A DNA stretch of 11,006 nt from NCBI GenBank assembly GCA_013205335.1, contig JABMNB010000102.1:1-11006 (forward strand), given 5' to 3'. The notes under the pieces are model-generated. The model made no database searches. It was not told the DNA's origin and saw only the letters and a program-made list of their open reading frames with translations. Positions 1 to 6,340 of this stretch are shown piece by piece. This DNA is from Rhodospirillales bacterium. Lineage in GTDB: Bacteria > Pseudomonadota > Alphaproteobacteria > Reyranellales > Reyranellaceae. Positions within the stretch are counted from its first letter, which is position 1. Each line of letters begins with the position of its first letter. The position numbers and the translations under genes were made by a program.

Positions 1-822
1 GGTGGAGACGCTGCCGAGCGACAGGCCGTAGCGCGTCATCAGTTCGCCGCCGAAGCCGGACATCCGGCCCTCGGCGACCGGAACCCGGCCGATCGGCATG
101 CCCGGCTCCCAGTCGATCGACGAGGCCATGCCGATCGGCCTGCGCAGGTCGATGCCGCGCGCCGAGGTGTCGGCGATCGTGAGTCCAGCCATCCGCGCGC
201 CCGCAGGCTTTACATGGAAGTCCTTCATCTCGAGTGAGTCGATCAGGCCACGCACGTACCCCATCATGGAGAGGCGCGCGACGCTCCGGGTCGTCTGCTC
301 GAACGAGACATGGACGAAATCGCTCTGCTCCAGGCGATCCACCGAAAGCGCGCCCAGCAGGCGGGCCATCATCACTTCGTTGCGAAACGGTCCTTCATAG
401 ACAGAGTCGTAGCGCGGCAGGTCGATGTTGGTGCCGGTCAGTTCTCCGATCGTCCACGCGTTGCCCGCGTCGGGTTCGGCGAGGCCGAAATTGCGCATAT
501 GAAGCCGCGCAACCCGCAGCGGATCGCCCCACGTCAGCCCGCCAATCGGCGCCCGCCCCCTCAGGAGTTCGTCGAGCGGCCATGCAAGGCCGGACACCTG
601 CCACTCTTCGATCTTCAGTTCGCCGTTCGGTCCGCCGGCAACGCCGCGAAGCGATATGCTGCGGTCAAGCAAACCCACCGTCACCGCCTCGACCTGCACG
701 CCGCCCTGCGCCAAACCCGCCTTGAGGCGATGGGCGGCGAACTCCTCGACGAACGGGATCGCCGCCGCGCCGATGCCGATCGCAGCGGCTATGACGCCGA
801 TGACGACGAAGGTTTTCCTCAC
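1..822 (-). CDS. membrane-anchored protein of unknown function (C-terminus outside window)
   Basis: I do not recognise this protein family. The first 274 residues are visible and the frame is still open at the window edge. It starts with GTG, and that codon overlaps the maiA stop as GTGA, so translation is probably coupled to maiA. The N-terminus (MRKTFVVIGVIAAAIGIGAA) is a short basic stretch followed by a hydrophobic segment at about residues 4-20, which fits a signal anchor or uncleaved signal peptide. The rest is soluble-looking with alternating hydrophobic residues (for example VQVEAVTVGLLDRSISLRG). This topology resembles AsmA-like or other periplasmic beta-rich proteins, but that is inference from shape only. 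Its position as the distal gene of a tyrosine-degradation operon does not show a catabolic role. The gene is real with good confidence because frame, coupling and base composition match its neighbours. Confidence 0.75.
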   Translation of the reverse strand, partial: MRKTFVVIGVIAAAIGIGAAAIPFVEEFAAHRLKAGLAQGGVQVEAVTVGLLDRSISLRGVAGGPNGELKIEEWQVSGLAWPLDELLRGRAPIGGLTWGDPLRVARLHMRNFGLAEPDAGNAWTIGELTGTNIDLPRYDSVYEGPFRNEVMMARLLGALSVDRLEQSDFVHVSFEQTTRSVARLSMMGYVRGLIDSLEMKDFHVKPAGARMAGLTIADTSARGIDLRRPIGMASSIDWEPGMPIGRVPVAEGRMSGFGGELMTRYGLSLGSVST

Positions 823-1463
823 GGTTCGGCGTCCGGCTGCTTCGAAGGCTGGGCCGCATCGAAGGCGGGAAGCTTCATGCAGGAATCGTAGATGCGCTGG
901 ATGGTCGGATATCGAGTCATGTCGACCTTGAAGCGCGTGGCGTTGAAGACCTGTGGCACCAGGCACAGGTCGGCCATGGTGGGCCGGTCGCCGTGACTGA
1001 ACCTATCCGTTCCGGCGCTCCGGGTCAGCATTGCCTCGTAGGCGTCGAAACCCGTCTCGATCCAGTGACGGGACCAGGTGAAGGCGCTTTCCTCGGTCTG
1101 GTCGAACTTCTGGCGGAGATAGGCCATCACGCGCATGTTCTGGATCGGATGAATATCCGCGCTCACGATCAGCGACAGGGATCGCACGCGCGCCCGGCCG
1201 ACCGGATCCTTCGGAAGCAATGGTGGCTCGGGGTGCGTCTCCTCCAGATATTCCATGATCGCGATCGACTGAGTGAGGATCGATCCGTCGTCGAGGACCA
1301 GCGCAGGCACGAGTTTCTGCGGATTGAGCGCGGCGTAGTCGGCCGACGATTGCTCGCCCTTGCGCAGATGCCGCGCCGCGTGCTCGACCGCGATACCCTT
1401 GAGGTTCAGGGCAATGCGTACGCGAAATGCCGCGGACGAGCGAAAATAGCCGATGAGCTTCAT
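819..1463 (-). CDS. maiA: maleylacetoacetate isomerase (zeta-class glutathione transferase)
   Basis: This enzyme isomerises 4-maleylacetoacetate to 4-fumarylacetoacetate using glutathione, the third step after homogentisate formation; it acts in the cytoplasm. The product is 214 residues, the usual family length. The N-terminal thioredoxin-like domain (about 1-80) carries the zeta-class motif as RSSAAFRVRIALNLKG (residues 8-23). The catalytic-site Ser pair (9-10) is present, while the Cys of the eukaryotic SSC motif is Ala; I recall this substitution in many bacterial homologues and do not read it as a defect. The helical C-terminal domain contains HPIQNMRV (105-112) and GDRPTMADLCLVPQVFNA (158-175), both typical of MaiA. 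The ATG at 1463 places the motif at the standard distance from the N-terminus; the longer frame upstream runs into the preceding gene. It lies 29 bp after the fumarylacetoacetase-family gene and overlaps the next gene by 4 bp. Confidence 0.95.
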   Translation of the reverse strand: MKLIGYFRSSAAFRVRIALNLKGIAVEHAARHLRKGEQSSADYAALNPQKLVPALVLDDGSILTQSIAIMEYLEETHPEPPLLPKDPVGRARVRSLSLIVSADIHPIQNMRVMAYLRQKFDQTEESAFTWSRHWIETGFDAYEAMLTRSAGTDRFSHGDRPTMADLCLVPQVFNATRFKVDMTRYPTIQRIYDSCMKLPAFDAAQPSKQPDAEP

Positions 1464-1492
1464 GACCGCCTCCGCGGCCACCCTAGCACGGC

Positions 1493-2485
1493 TTAACCGG
1501 GCGGCGTGTAGCGCACGACTTTCTGGTCTATCGCCCCGAAGATCGACTTGCCCGGGCGGTCGAACATCTCGATGCGGACATGATCGCCGAAACTCATGAA
1601 GGGTGTCACCGGCTTGCCGCTGTCGATCGTCTCGCGAACCCGGCGCTCGGCGATGCAGGAGCAACCGACGGCCGCATCGCGGTTCGCCACCGTCCCCGAG
1701 CCTACGATCGTGCCCGCCTCCAGGTGCCGCGTGCGGGCGGCATGCGCGATGAGCTGGCCGAAATCGAAGGTGAGATCGGTGGCGGCATTGGGATGGCCGA
1801 ATTCACCGCCATTCAAAGTCGAGATCAGCGGCCGGTCGAGCATGGCGCCGTTCCAGTCGTCGCCCAGCTCGTCGGGGGTCACGGCCACCGGCGCGAAAGC
1901 CGTCGCGGGCTTGCCGTGGAAGAAGCCGAAGCCCTTCGCGAGCTCGCCCACGATGACGTTGCGGAGTGAGACGTCGTTCAGGATCGTCACCAGCTTGATA
2001 TGCTTGCGCGCCGCCTCCGGCGAAATGCCCATCGGCACGTCGTCGACCATGACGGCGATCTCGCCCTCGAAATCGATGCCCCAGGCCTCGTCGGCCATCT
2101 CGATCTCGTCGTTGGGACCGATGAAGGAGTCCGAGCCGCCCTGATACATCAGGGGATCGGTCCAGAACGACGGCGGCATCTCGACGCCACGCGCCTTGCG
2201 CACCAGCTCGACATGCACGACGTAGGCCGAGCCGTCCGCCCACTGATAGGCGCGCGGCAAGGGCGCCGCCAGCGCGGTCGTGTCGAGCTCGAACGAGCCC
2301 ACGGCCTTGTCGTCTTCGAGCTGCTCGGCCAGCGCGCGCAGCTTCGGCGCCGTCGCGGCCCAGTCGTCCAGTGCCTTCTGCATCGTTGGGGCCACGGCAG
2401 TGGCCCGCACGGCCCGCGTGAGGTCGCGGTTGACCACGATCAGCGTGCCGTCGCGGCCGCCTTCCTTGAGAGATCCCAATTTCAT
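1493..2485 (-). CDS. fumarylacetoacetate hydrolase family protein (fumarylacetoacetase)
   Basis: The likely reaction is hydrolysis of 4-fumarylacetoacetate to fumarate and acetoacetate, the last step of homogentisate degradation. The 330-residue product has an N-terminal domain (about 1-70) and the FAH C-terminal fold. Residues matching the characterised mouse enzyme are visible. Asp84 and His91 (DGSAYVVH) have the same 7-residue spacing as the metal Asp126 and catalytic His133. Glu140 and Glu142 (DFEGE) and Asp171 (LNDVS) match the other Ca/Mg ligands, and Lys192 (FHGKP) matches the active-site Lys253. It is shorter than animal FAH (about 420 residues), as in many bacterial fumarylacetoacetases. 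FAH-family members also include other hydrolases and decarboxylases, but its place between hmgA and maiA makes this assignment strong. It starts 13 bp after hmgA, with a purine-rich AGGGAA about 9 bases before the ATG. Confidence 0.93.
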   Translation of the reverse strand: MKLGSLKEGGRDGTLIVVNRDLTRAVRATAVAPTMQKALDDWAATAPKLRALAEQLEDDKAVGSFELDTTALAAPLPRAYQWADGSAYVVHVELVRKARGVEMPPSFWTDPLMYQGGSDSFIGPNDEIEMADEAWGIDFEGEIAVMVDDVPMGISPEAARKHIKLVTILNDVSLRNVIVGELAKGFGFFHGKPATAFAPVAVTPDELGDDWNGAMLDRPLISTLNGGEFGHPNAATDLTFDFGQLIAHAARTRHLEAGTIVGSGTVANRDAAVGCSCIAERRVRETIDSGKPVTPFMSFGDHVRIEMFDRPGKSIFGAIDQKVVRYTPPG

Positions 2486-2498
2486 TGTGGCGATTTCC

Positions 2499-3647
2499 CT
2501 ATTCCGCTGCCTGTTTGATGTCCGGTGGCCGCCACGATTTCACGTACCCGTCGAACTCGACGCCGGCCGGAAGGGAAGCGACATCGACCGCATCACGCGT
2601 GTCGATCATCACCGCGACCTCGTCGGTCTCGGTCTTCCCGCCTTTGGTGGCGGCATCGAACGCCTTGGGATGCGGGCCGTGCGTGAAGCCGCTGGGATGC
2701 ACCGTCATCATTCCCGGGTGGATGTTGTCGCGGCTGAAGAAGCTGCCCTTGTGATAGAAGATCACTTCCTCGAAATCGTCGTTGTTGTGGAAGAACGGCA
2801 GGCGCAGCGCCTCCGGATCGCTTTCGAACGGCCGTGGCACGAAGGTGCAGACCACGAAGCGGCCGGTGACCCAGGTCGTGTGCGCCGACGGCGGCAGATG
2901 CGCGCGATGGCTCATCAGCGGTCGCAGGTCGCGCCAGTTGATGCGGACGACGCTGAGATCGCCGTGCCAGCCCACCGCATCGAGCGGATTGAAGGGGTAC
3001 ATCACGGTCGAAAGCGTGTTGCGCCGTTTCACCGAGACCTTCCAGGTGCGCTCGTCCTGCTGGGCGCGGAACGCCTCGTCGATTCTCGGCGTGTCGAGCA
3101 TCGCCGGATCGAAGATCGCGTGCCGGCCGACCAGCCCCTTCTCCGGCAAGGTGAAGTGGTCGTTCGTCGCCTCGATCATCAGGGACACGGTGGGCTTCAC
3201 GGGCTCCAGGCGCCACATCGTGCCGCGCGGGATGACGAGGTAGTCGCCCTCGACATAGTCGAGATGCCCGTAGTCGCAGAAGAGCGCGCCGTTGCCCTCA
3301 TGGATGAATAGAAGCTGATCGCCGTCGCTGTTGCGGGCCAGCTCCCGCATCGGCTCCTCCAGCCGCCAGTAGCGCATCTGCATGTGGCTGTTGTCCATGA
3401 CGAGCTCGGCGTCCCAGGGATTGGTCCGGGCCGTCACCAGCTTGTTGAGATCGAGCGCGCGCGGGCGGATCGGGCCGTCGAATTCGACCCAGTCGGTCGG
3501 CTTGTGCCTGTGGTGGAACTGCGCGGAGGGTCCGAAGAAGCCCTCCTTGCTGATCTCGCGCTCGTAGGTGCCCTCGGGCAAGCGCACATGGGCCTGGCGC
3601 GAGGCTGCGCCCTCGACCTGGCGCAACGGAATCCAGTTCTTGGCCAT
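2499..3647 (-). CDS. hmgA: homogentisate 1,2-dioxygenase
   Basis: This non-haem Fe(II) enzyme opens the aromatic ring of homogentisate with O2 to give 4-maleylacetoacetate. The product is 382 residues, shorter than the roughly 430-445 residues of the animal/Pseudomonas type, but it has the cupin core. The iron ligands are visible as His287 and Glu293 (FFHNNDDFEE) and His323 (GFTHGPHP). Their 6- and 30-residue spacings equal those of human His335/Glu341/His371. Other family signatures are WRLEPVKPT (145-153) and HPGMMTVHPSG (310-320). I place the start at the ATG at 3647, because GGAGGG lies 4 bases before it. An in-frame start 8 codons upstream would put that ribosome binding site inside the coding sequence. 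The gene lies 60 bp after hpd, behind a low-GC repeat leader, and 13 bp before the fumarylacetoacetase-family gene. Confidence 0.95.
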   Translation of the reverse strand: MAKNWIPLRQVEGAASRQAHVRLPEGTYEREISKEGFFGPSAQFHHRHKPTDWVEFDGPIRPRALDLNKLVTARTNPWDAELVMDNSHMQMRYWRLEEPMRELARNSDGDQLLFIHEGNGALFCDYGHLDYVEGDYLVIPRGTMWRLEPVKPTVSLMIEATNDHFTLPEKGLVGRHAIFDPAMLDTPRIDEAFRAQQDERTWKVSVKRRNTLSTVMYPFNPLDAVGWHGDLSVVRINWRDLRPLMSHRAHLPPSAHTTWVTGRFVVCTFVPRPFESDPEALRLPFFHNNDDFEEVIFYHKGSFFSRDNIHPGMMTVHPSGFTHGPHPKAFDAATKGGKTETDEVAVMIDTRDAVDVASLPAGVEFDGYVKSWRPPDIKQAAE

Positions 3648-3679
3648 GATTCCCTCCGTCGTCCTTTTCAATTCATTTG

Positions 3680-3706
3680 TTTCGTTTATTTCGTTCGTTT
3701 CGTTGA
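3680..3706 (-). repeat. 9-bp tandem repeat in the hpd-hmgA gap
   Basis: On the plus strand TTTCGTT recurs at exactly 9-base spacing (3680, 3689, 3698), giving three copies of TTTCGTTNN. On the transcribed strand this is an A-rich, probably unstructured stretch (units of the form NNAACGAAA) about 35-60 bases before the hmgA start. It is strikingly AT-rich against the surrounding DNA. It could keep the hmgA ribosome binding site open or act as a spacer. No known site matches, and the function is unknown. Confidence 0.6.
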
Positions 3707-3707
3707 T

Positions 3708-4798
3708 CTAGGCCTTCAACACACCGCGGCGGATCTGGTCGAGTTCGATCGATTCGAACAACGCGCGGAAATTGCCCTCACCGAAGCCCTCGTTGCCGCG
3801 ACGCTGGATGATCTCGAAGAAGATCGGACCGATCACCGTCTGGGTGAATATCTGCAGCAACAGCCCGCCGCCGGTCGTCGGTGCGCCGTCGATCAGGATG
3901 CGATCGGCCGCGAGTCGCGCCAGATCCTCGCCATGACCCGGCAGGCGCTGGTCGACCTGCTCGTAATAGGTATCCGGCACGGTCTGGAAAGGTACGCCCT
4001 TGCCTTTCAGGGTCTCCACGGTCTCGTAGATGTCGCCGGTGCCGAGCGCGATGTGCTGGATGCCTTCACCGTGATAGGCGGCCAGATACTCCTGGATCTG
4101 CGACTTGTCGTCGGTGCTCTCATTAATCGGGATGCGGATCTTGCCGCACGGGCTGGTCATCGCCTTGGATTTGAGGCCGGTGAGCTTGCCCTCGATGTCG
4201 AAGTAGCGGACTTCGCGGAAATTGAAGAGCCGTTCGTAGAAGCCAGCCCATTCGGCCATGCGGCCGCGGTGCACGTTGTGGGTCAAGTGGTCGATGTAGG
4301 TGAGGCCGACGCCCTCGGGGTTGCGGTCGACGCCCGGCAGATAGTCGAAGTCGACATCGTAGATCGAGCCGCGCTCGCCGTAGCGATCCACGAGATAGAG
4401 CAGCGAATCGCCGATGCCCTTGATTGCGGAATGTTGAGCTCCATTGGCCCGACTTTGCCTTCGACGCCCCAGGCGCCAAGTGACAGCGCACGCTTGTAGG
4501 CTGCGCCGGCGTTCTTCACGCGAAACGCGATGGCGCAGACGCTGGGCCCGTGGACGCGCGCGAACCCCTGGGCGAAGCTTTCGCTCTCGGCGTTGACGAT
4601 GAAGTTCACGTCGCCCTGTCGATAGAGCGAGACGTCCTTCGAGCGATGCTTGGCCACCCTGGTGAAACCCATGCTCTCGAACAGGGCGCCGAGCGCCACG
4701 GGATCGGGGGCGGCGTATTCGACGAACTCGAACCCGTCGGTACCCATTGGATTCACTTCGTCGAACTCCAGGACCTTGGCTTCAACGACGGTCGCCAT
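3708..4798 (-). pseudogene. hpd: 4-hydroxyphenylpyruvate dioxygenase, interrupted by a one-base deletion
   Basis: The intact enzyme converts 4-hydroxyphenylpyruvate to homogentisate, the entry step of this operon. Two frames together give a full-length 363-residue protein. Residues 1-124 (ending MELNIP) lie in the frame that starts at the ATG at 4798. The sequence from AIKGIGDSLLYLVDRYG onward lies in another frame ending at the TAG at 3708. One base is missing between 4426 and 4427: the coding strand reads CCGCAATC where the protein needs Pro-Ala-Ile (CCN GCA ATC). In the restored protein the iron ligands are His171 (YIDHLTHN), His249 (GIQHIAL) and Glu329 (FFEIIQRRG), all after the break. 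The product read from the ATG would be 171 residues with no iron site. Both halves look uneroded, so a recent mutation or a sequencing error in a GC-rich run is likely. GGGAGG 6 bases before the ATG is a good ribosome binding site. Confidence 0.93.
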
Positions 4799-4800
4799 GT

Positions 4801-4829
4801 TTGACCTCCCGGCTGTATTAGTTTCAAAT
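4801..4829 (+). promoter_or_regulatory. candidate marR promoter giving a leaderless transcript
   Basis: TTGACC (4801-4806, 5 of 6 to the sigma-70 -35) is followed after 17 bp by TCAAAT (4824-4829, 4 of 6 to the -10). Transcription from here would begin at about 4836-4839, at or next to the marR ATG at 4839. No Shine-Dalgarno sequence precedes that ATG, so the message is probably leaderless. The -35 overlaps the hpd ribosome binding site and the -10 lies inside the palindrome. For hpd, CATAAT on the minus strand (4841-4836) is a possible -10, but I find no convincing -35. Confidence 0.5.
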
Positions 4830-4836
4830 GTAACTA
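4819..4836. promoter_or_regulatory. palindromic operator between hpd and marR
   Basis: TAGTTTCAAATGTAACTA is an 18-bp inverted repeat with 7 of 9 positions symmetric in each half (TAGTTNCAN / NTGNAACTA). The symmetry extends imperfectly to 4816-4839, where it reaches the marR start codon. Size, AT-richness and position in a 40-bp divergent intergenic region are typical of MarR-family dimer sites. It covers the candidate marR -10 and the expected hpd transcription start region, so bound repressor would silence both directions. The assignment to the adjacent MarR protein is inference from position. Confidence 0.7.
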
Positions 4837-4838
4837 TT

Positions 4839-5300
4839 ATGATCGTCCCTGCGCAAGCCCTCGAACTGGAGAAATTTCTCCCTTACCGGCTGTCCGTCCT
4901 GGCCCAGCTTGTGAGCGAATCATTGCACGATCTTTATGCCGGGCGCTTTGGCCTGAGCGTCCCGCAGTGGCGGGTGATGGCGGCGCTCGGGCGGTTCGCC
5001 CCTCTCACCGCCTCCGACGTGGGACAGCGGATCGTCATGGACAAGGTGGCGGTCAGCCGGGCAGTCGCAGGGCTCATGAAGCGTGGCCTGGTCGAGCGCG
5101 CCACCGATCTCGACGATCGCCGGCGGGCCTCGCTAGGGCTGACACCGAAAGGTCGCACCATGCATGCGCAGATCGTGCCGATCGCGCTCAAGTATGAAGC
5201 CGAACTCTACGACGCCCTGTCCGCCGACGAGCGCCTGACCCTCAACGGCTTGTGTGACCGGCTGTTCGCCCATGCCAAGCTGTTGAGAAACCAGGCCTGA
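4839..5300 (+). CDS. MarR-family transcriptional regulator, likely of the homogentisate operon
   Basis: The 153-residue product has the length and layout of a MarR dimer. An N-terminal dimerisation helix (about 8-33) leads to a winged helix-turn-helix: LTASDVGQRIVMDKVAVSRAV (56-76) is the reader-helix region and DLDDRRRASLGLTPKG (90-105) is the DDRR wing typical of the family. A C-terminal dimerisation helix follows (about 107-150). I chose the ATG at 4839 because the longer frame upstream would run antisense through the start of hpd. Divergent transcription from hpd across a single palindrome suggests it represses hpd-hmgA-FAH-maiA and itself, with a pathway intermediate as the likely ligand. 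The ligand cannot be read from the sequence. Confidence 0.9.
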   Translation: MIVPAQALELEKFLPYRLSVLAQLVSESLHDLYAGRFGLSVPQWRVMAALGRFAPLTASDVGQRIVMDKVAVSRAVAGLMKRGLVERATDLDDRRRASLGLTPKGRTMHAQIVPIALKYEAELYDALSADERLTLNGLCDRLFAHAKLLRNQA

Positions 5301-5307
5301 GGCCGCC

Positions 5308-5335
5308 TTGTGGCCCCGACTCGCCATGCTATAAC
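5308..5335 (+). promoter_or_regulatory. candidate promoter of the aroQ-accB-accC-aat operon
   Basis: TATAAC (5330-5335, 5 of 6 to the -10) lies 16 bp after TTGTGG (5308-5313, TTG core of the -35). The predicted start near 5342 leaves a leader of about 24 bases with GGGAGG before the aroQ start. It sits just after the marR stop codon, in the 65-bp gap between the genes. I see no strong terminator after marR, so read-through from marR is also possible. Confidence 0.5.
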
Positions 5336-5365
5336 GCCCGCCTCTTATGATTTTGGGAGGCAGGA

Positions 5366-5836
5366 TTGGCCGCTAAAGCCGCCCAGCGCCCATCGGTCCT
5401 CAAACCGGTGCTGGTGCTCAACGGGCCGAACCTCAATATGCTGGGCAAGCGTCAGCCGGAAATCTACGGCCACGAGACGCTGGCGGACGTCGAGGCGGCG
5501 TGTCGCGCCGAAGCTGTTCGCCTGGGCCTCGGCGTCGAATTCGCCCAGAGCTATCACGAGGGCGTGCTGGTCGATCGCATTCAGGCTGCGCGCGAGGGCA
5601 ATTCCGGCATCGTGATCAATGCCGGCGCCTACACCCACACGTCCGTGGCCCTGCTCGACGCGCTGAACGCCGCCGAACTGCCGGCCATCGAGGTTCATCT
5701 TTCCAACATCTACAAGCGTGAGAGCTTCCGCCATCATTCGTACATCAGCCCGGCCGCGGTCGGCGTGATCGCGGGTCTCGGCACTCAAGGCTATCTCCTT
5801 GCCCTCCAGGCGCTGGCGCGCCTGCTGGCACGCTGA
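5366..5836 (+). CDS. aroQ: type II 3-dehydroquinate dehydratase
   Basis: This enzyme dehydrates 3-dehydroquinate to 3-dehydroshikimate, step three of the shikimate pathway, as a dodecamer of small flavodoxin-like subunits. The product is 156 residues (family about 145-155). The signature VLNGPNLNMLGKRQPEIYG (17-35) holds Arg29 and catalytic Tyr34 (Arg19 and Tyr24 of the M. tuberculosis enzyme). NAGAYTHTS (85-93) holds Asn85, and EVHLSN (109-114) holds catalytic His111. REXFRXXS (118-125) holds Arg122. These spacings match the M. tuberculosis residues Asn75, His101 and Arg112. The start is TTG, supported by GGGAGG 5 bases upstream and by the short N-terminal extension before PVLVLNG; no ATG or GTG nearby has a comparable site. 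It heads a tight operon with accB 22 bp downstream. Confidence 0.95.
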   Translation: MAAKAAQRPSVLKPVLVLNGPNLNMLGKRQPEIYGHETLADVEAACRAEAVRLGLGVEFAQSYHEGVLVDRIQAAREGNSGIVINAGAYTHTSVALLDALNAAELPAIEVHLSNIYKRESFRHHSYISPAAVGVIAGLGTQGYLLALQALARLLAR

Positions 5837-5858
5837 CCAACATCGGGAGCGTTTCTCC

Positions 5859-6326
5859 ATGGCAAAGTTCGAGCTGGATACCGAGTTTGTCCGCAAGCTG
5901 GCGGCGATCCTCGAGGAAACCAAACTCGGTGAAATTGAGCTGGCCGACGGCGACCGCCGCATTCGCGTCGCCCGTCCTGCGGTAACCGTCATGCAGCAGC
6001 CCGCCATGGCAGTGGAGGCCGCGGCGCCAGTAGCACCCGTCGCGGCACCAGGCGCCCCGGCCGCCCCCGCCGGCGGTGACCTCTCCAAGCACGTCGGCGT
6101 CGTGAAGTCGCCGATGGTCGGTACCGCCTACCTGGCACCCGAGCCCGGCAAGCCCAACTTCGTGGCCATCGGCGACAAGGTGACGGCCGGTCAGACGCTG
6201 CTGATCATCGAGGCGATGAAGACCTTCAATCCCATCAAGGCGCCCAAGGCCGGCACGGTCACTCAGATCCTGATGGAGAATGCCCGGCCGGTGGAGTTCG
6301 GCGAACCGTTGATGATCGTCGAGTAA
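5859..6326 (+). CDS. accB: acetyl-CoA carboxylase biotin carboxyl carrier protein
   Basis: BCCP carries biotin between the biotin carboxylase and carboxyltransferase parts of acetyl-CoA carboxylase, the first committed step of fatty acid synthesis. The product is 155 residues. The N-terminal region (1-40) is the usual AccB helical/strand segment (EIELADGDRRIRVAR). Residues 45-75 form an Ala/Pro-rich flexible linker. The C-terminal biotinyl domain (about 78-155) has SPMVGTAYLAPEP with the bacterial thumb region and the biotinylation motif EAMKTFNPI, with Lys121 as the modified residue. MKT in place of MKM appears in alphaproteobacterial homologues as I recall them. The ATG at 5859 gives the conserved MAKFELD start, with GGGAG about 10 bases upstream. 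It is 14 bp before accC, its functional partner. Confidence 0.97.
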   Translation: MAKFELDTEFVRKLAAILEETKLGEIELADGDRRIRVARPAVTVMQQPAMAVEAAAPVAPVAAPGAPAAPAGGDLSKHVGVVKSPMVGTAYLAPEPGKPNFVAIGDKVTAGQTLLIIEAMKTFNPIKAPKAGTVTQILMENARPVEFGEPLMIVE

Positions 6327-6340
6327 GGGCTCCCGCGCCG

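Noticed and set aside
1405..1440. Loss of the active-site Cys in MaiA (SSC to SSA)
   Set aside because: Bacterial zeta-class enzymes commonly carry SSAAYRVRIAL-type motifs, and the Ser pair is kept, so this is normal variation.
2280..3311. A 343-codon plus-strand open frame antisense to hmgA and the FAH gene
   Set aside because: It is a shadow of two genes with conserved active sites; no ribosome binding site or domain supports it.
4410..4440. Programmed ribosomal frameshifting in hpd
   Set aside because: The site has no slippery heptamer, no stop codon or downstream structure that I can see, and the family is not known for frameshifting. A deletion or sequencing error is simpler.
3384..4499. 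A long plus-strand open frame (371 codons) across hmgA and hpd
   Set aside because: It is antisense to two well-supported genes, and its composition is typical of a shadow frame. It contains no recognisable motif.
5294..5304. GGCC-TGA-GGCC hairpin at the marR stop as a terminator
   Set aside because: A 4-bp stem with a 3-base loop and no T-run is too weak to call.
6215..6225. Unusual MKT instead of MKM at the AccB biotin site
   Set aside because: The Lys and flanking EAM are intact, and this form is common in alphaproteobacterial AccB as I recall it.
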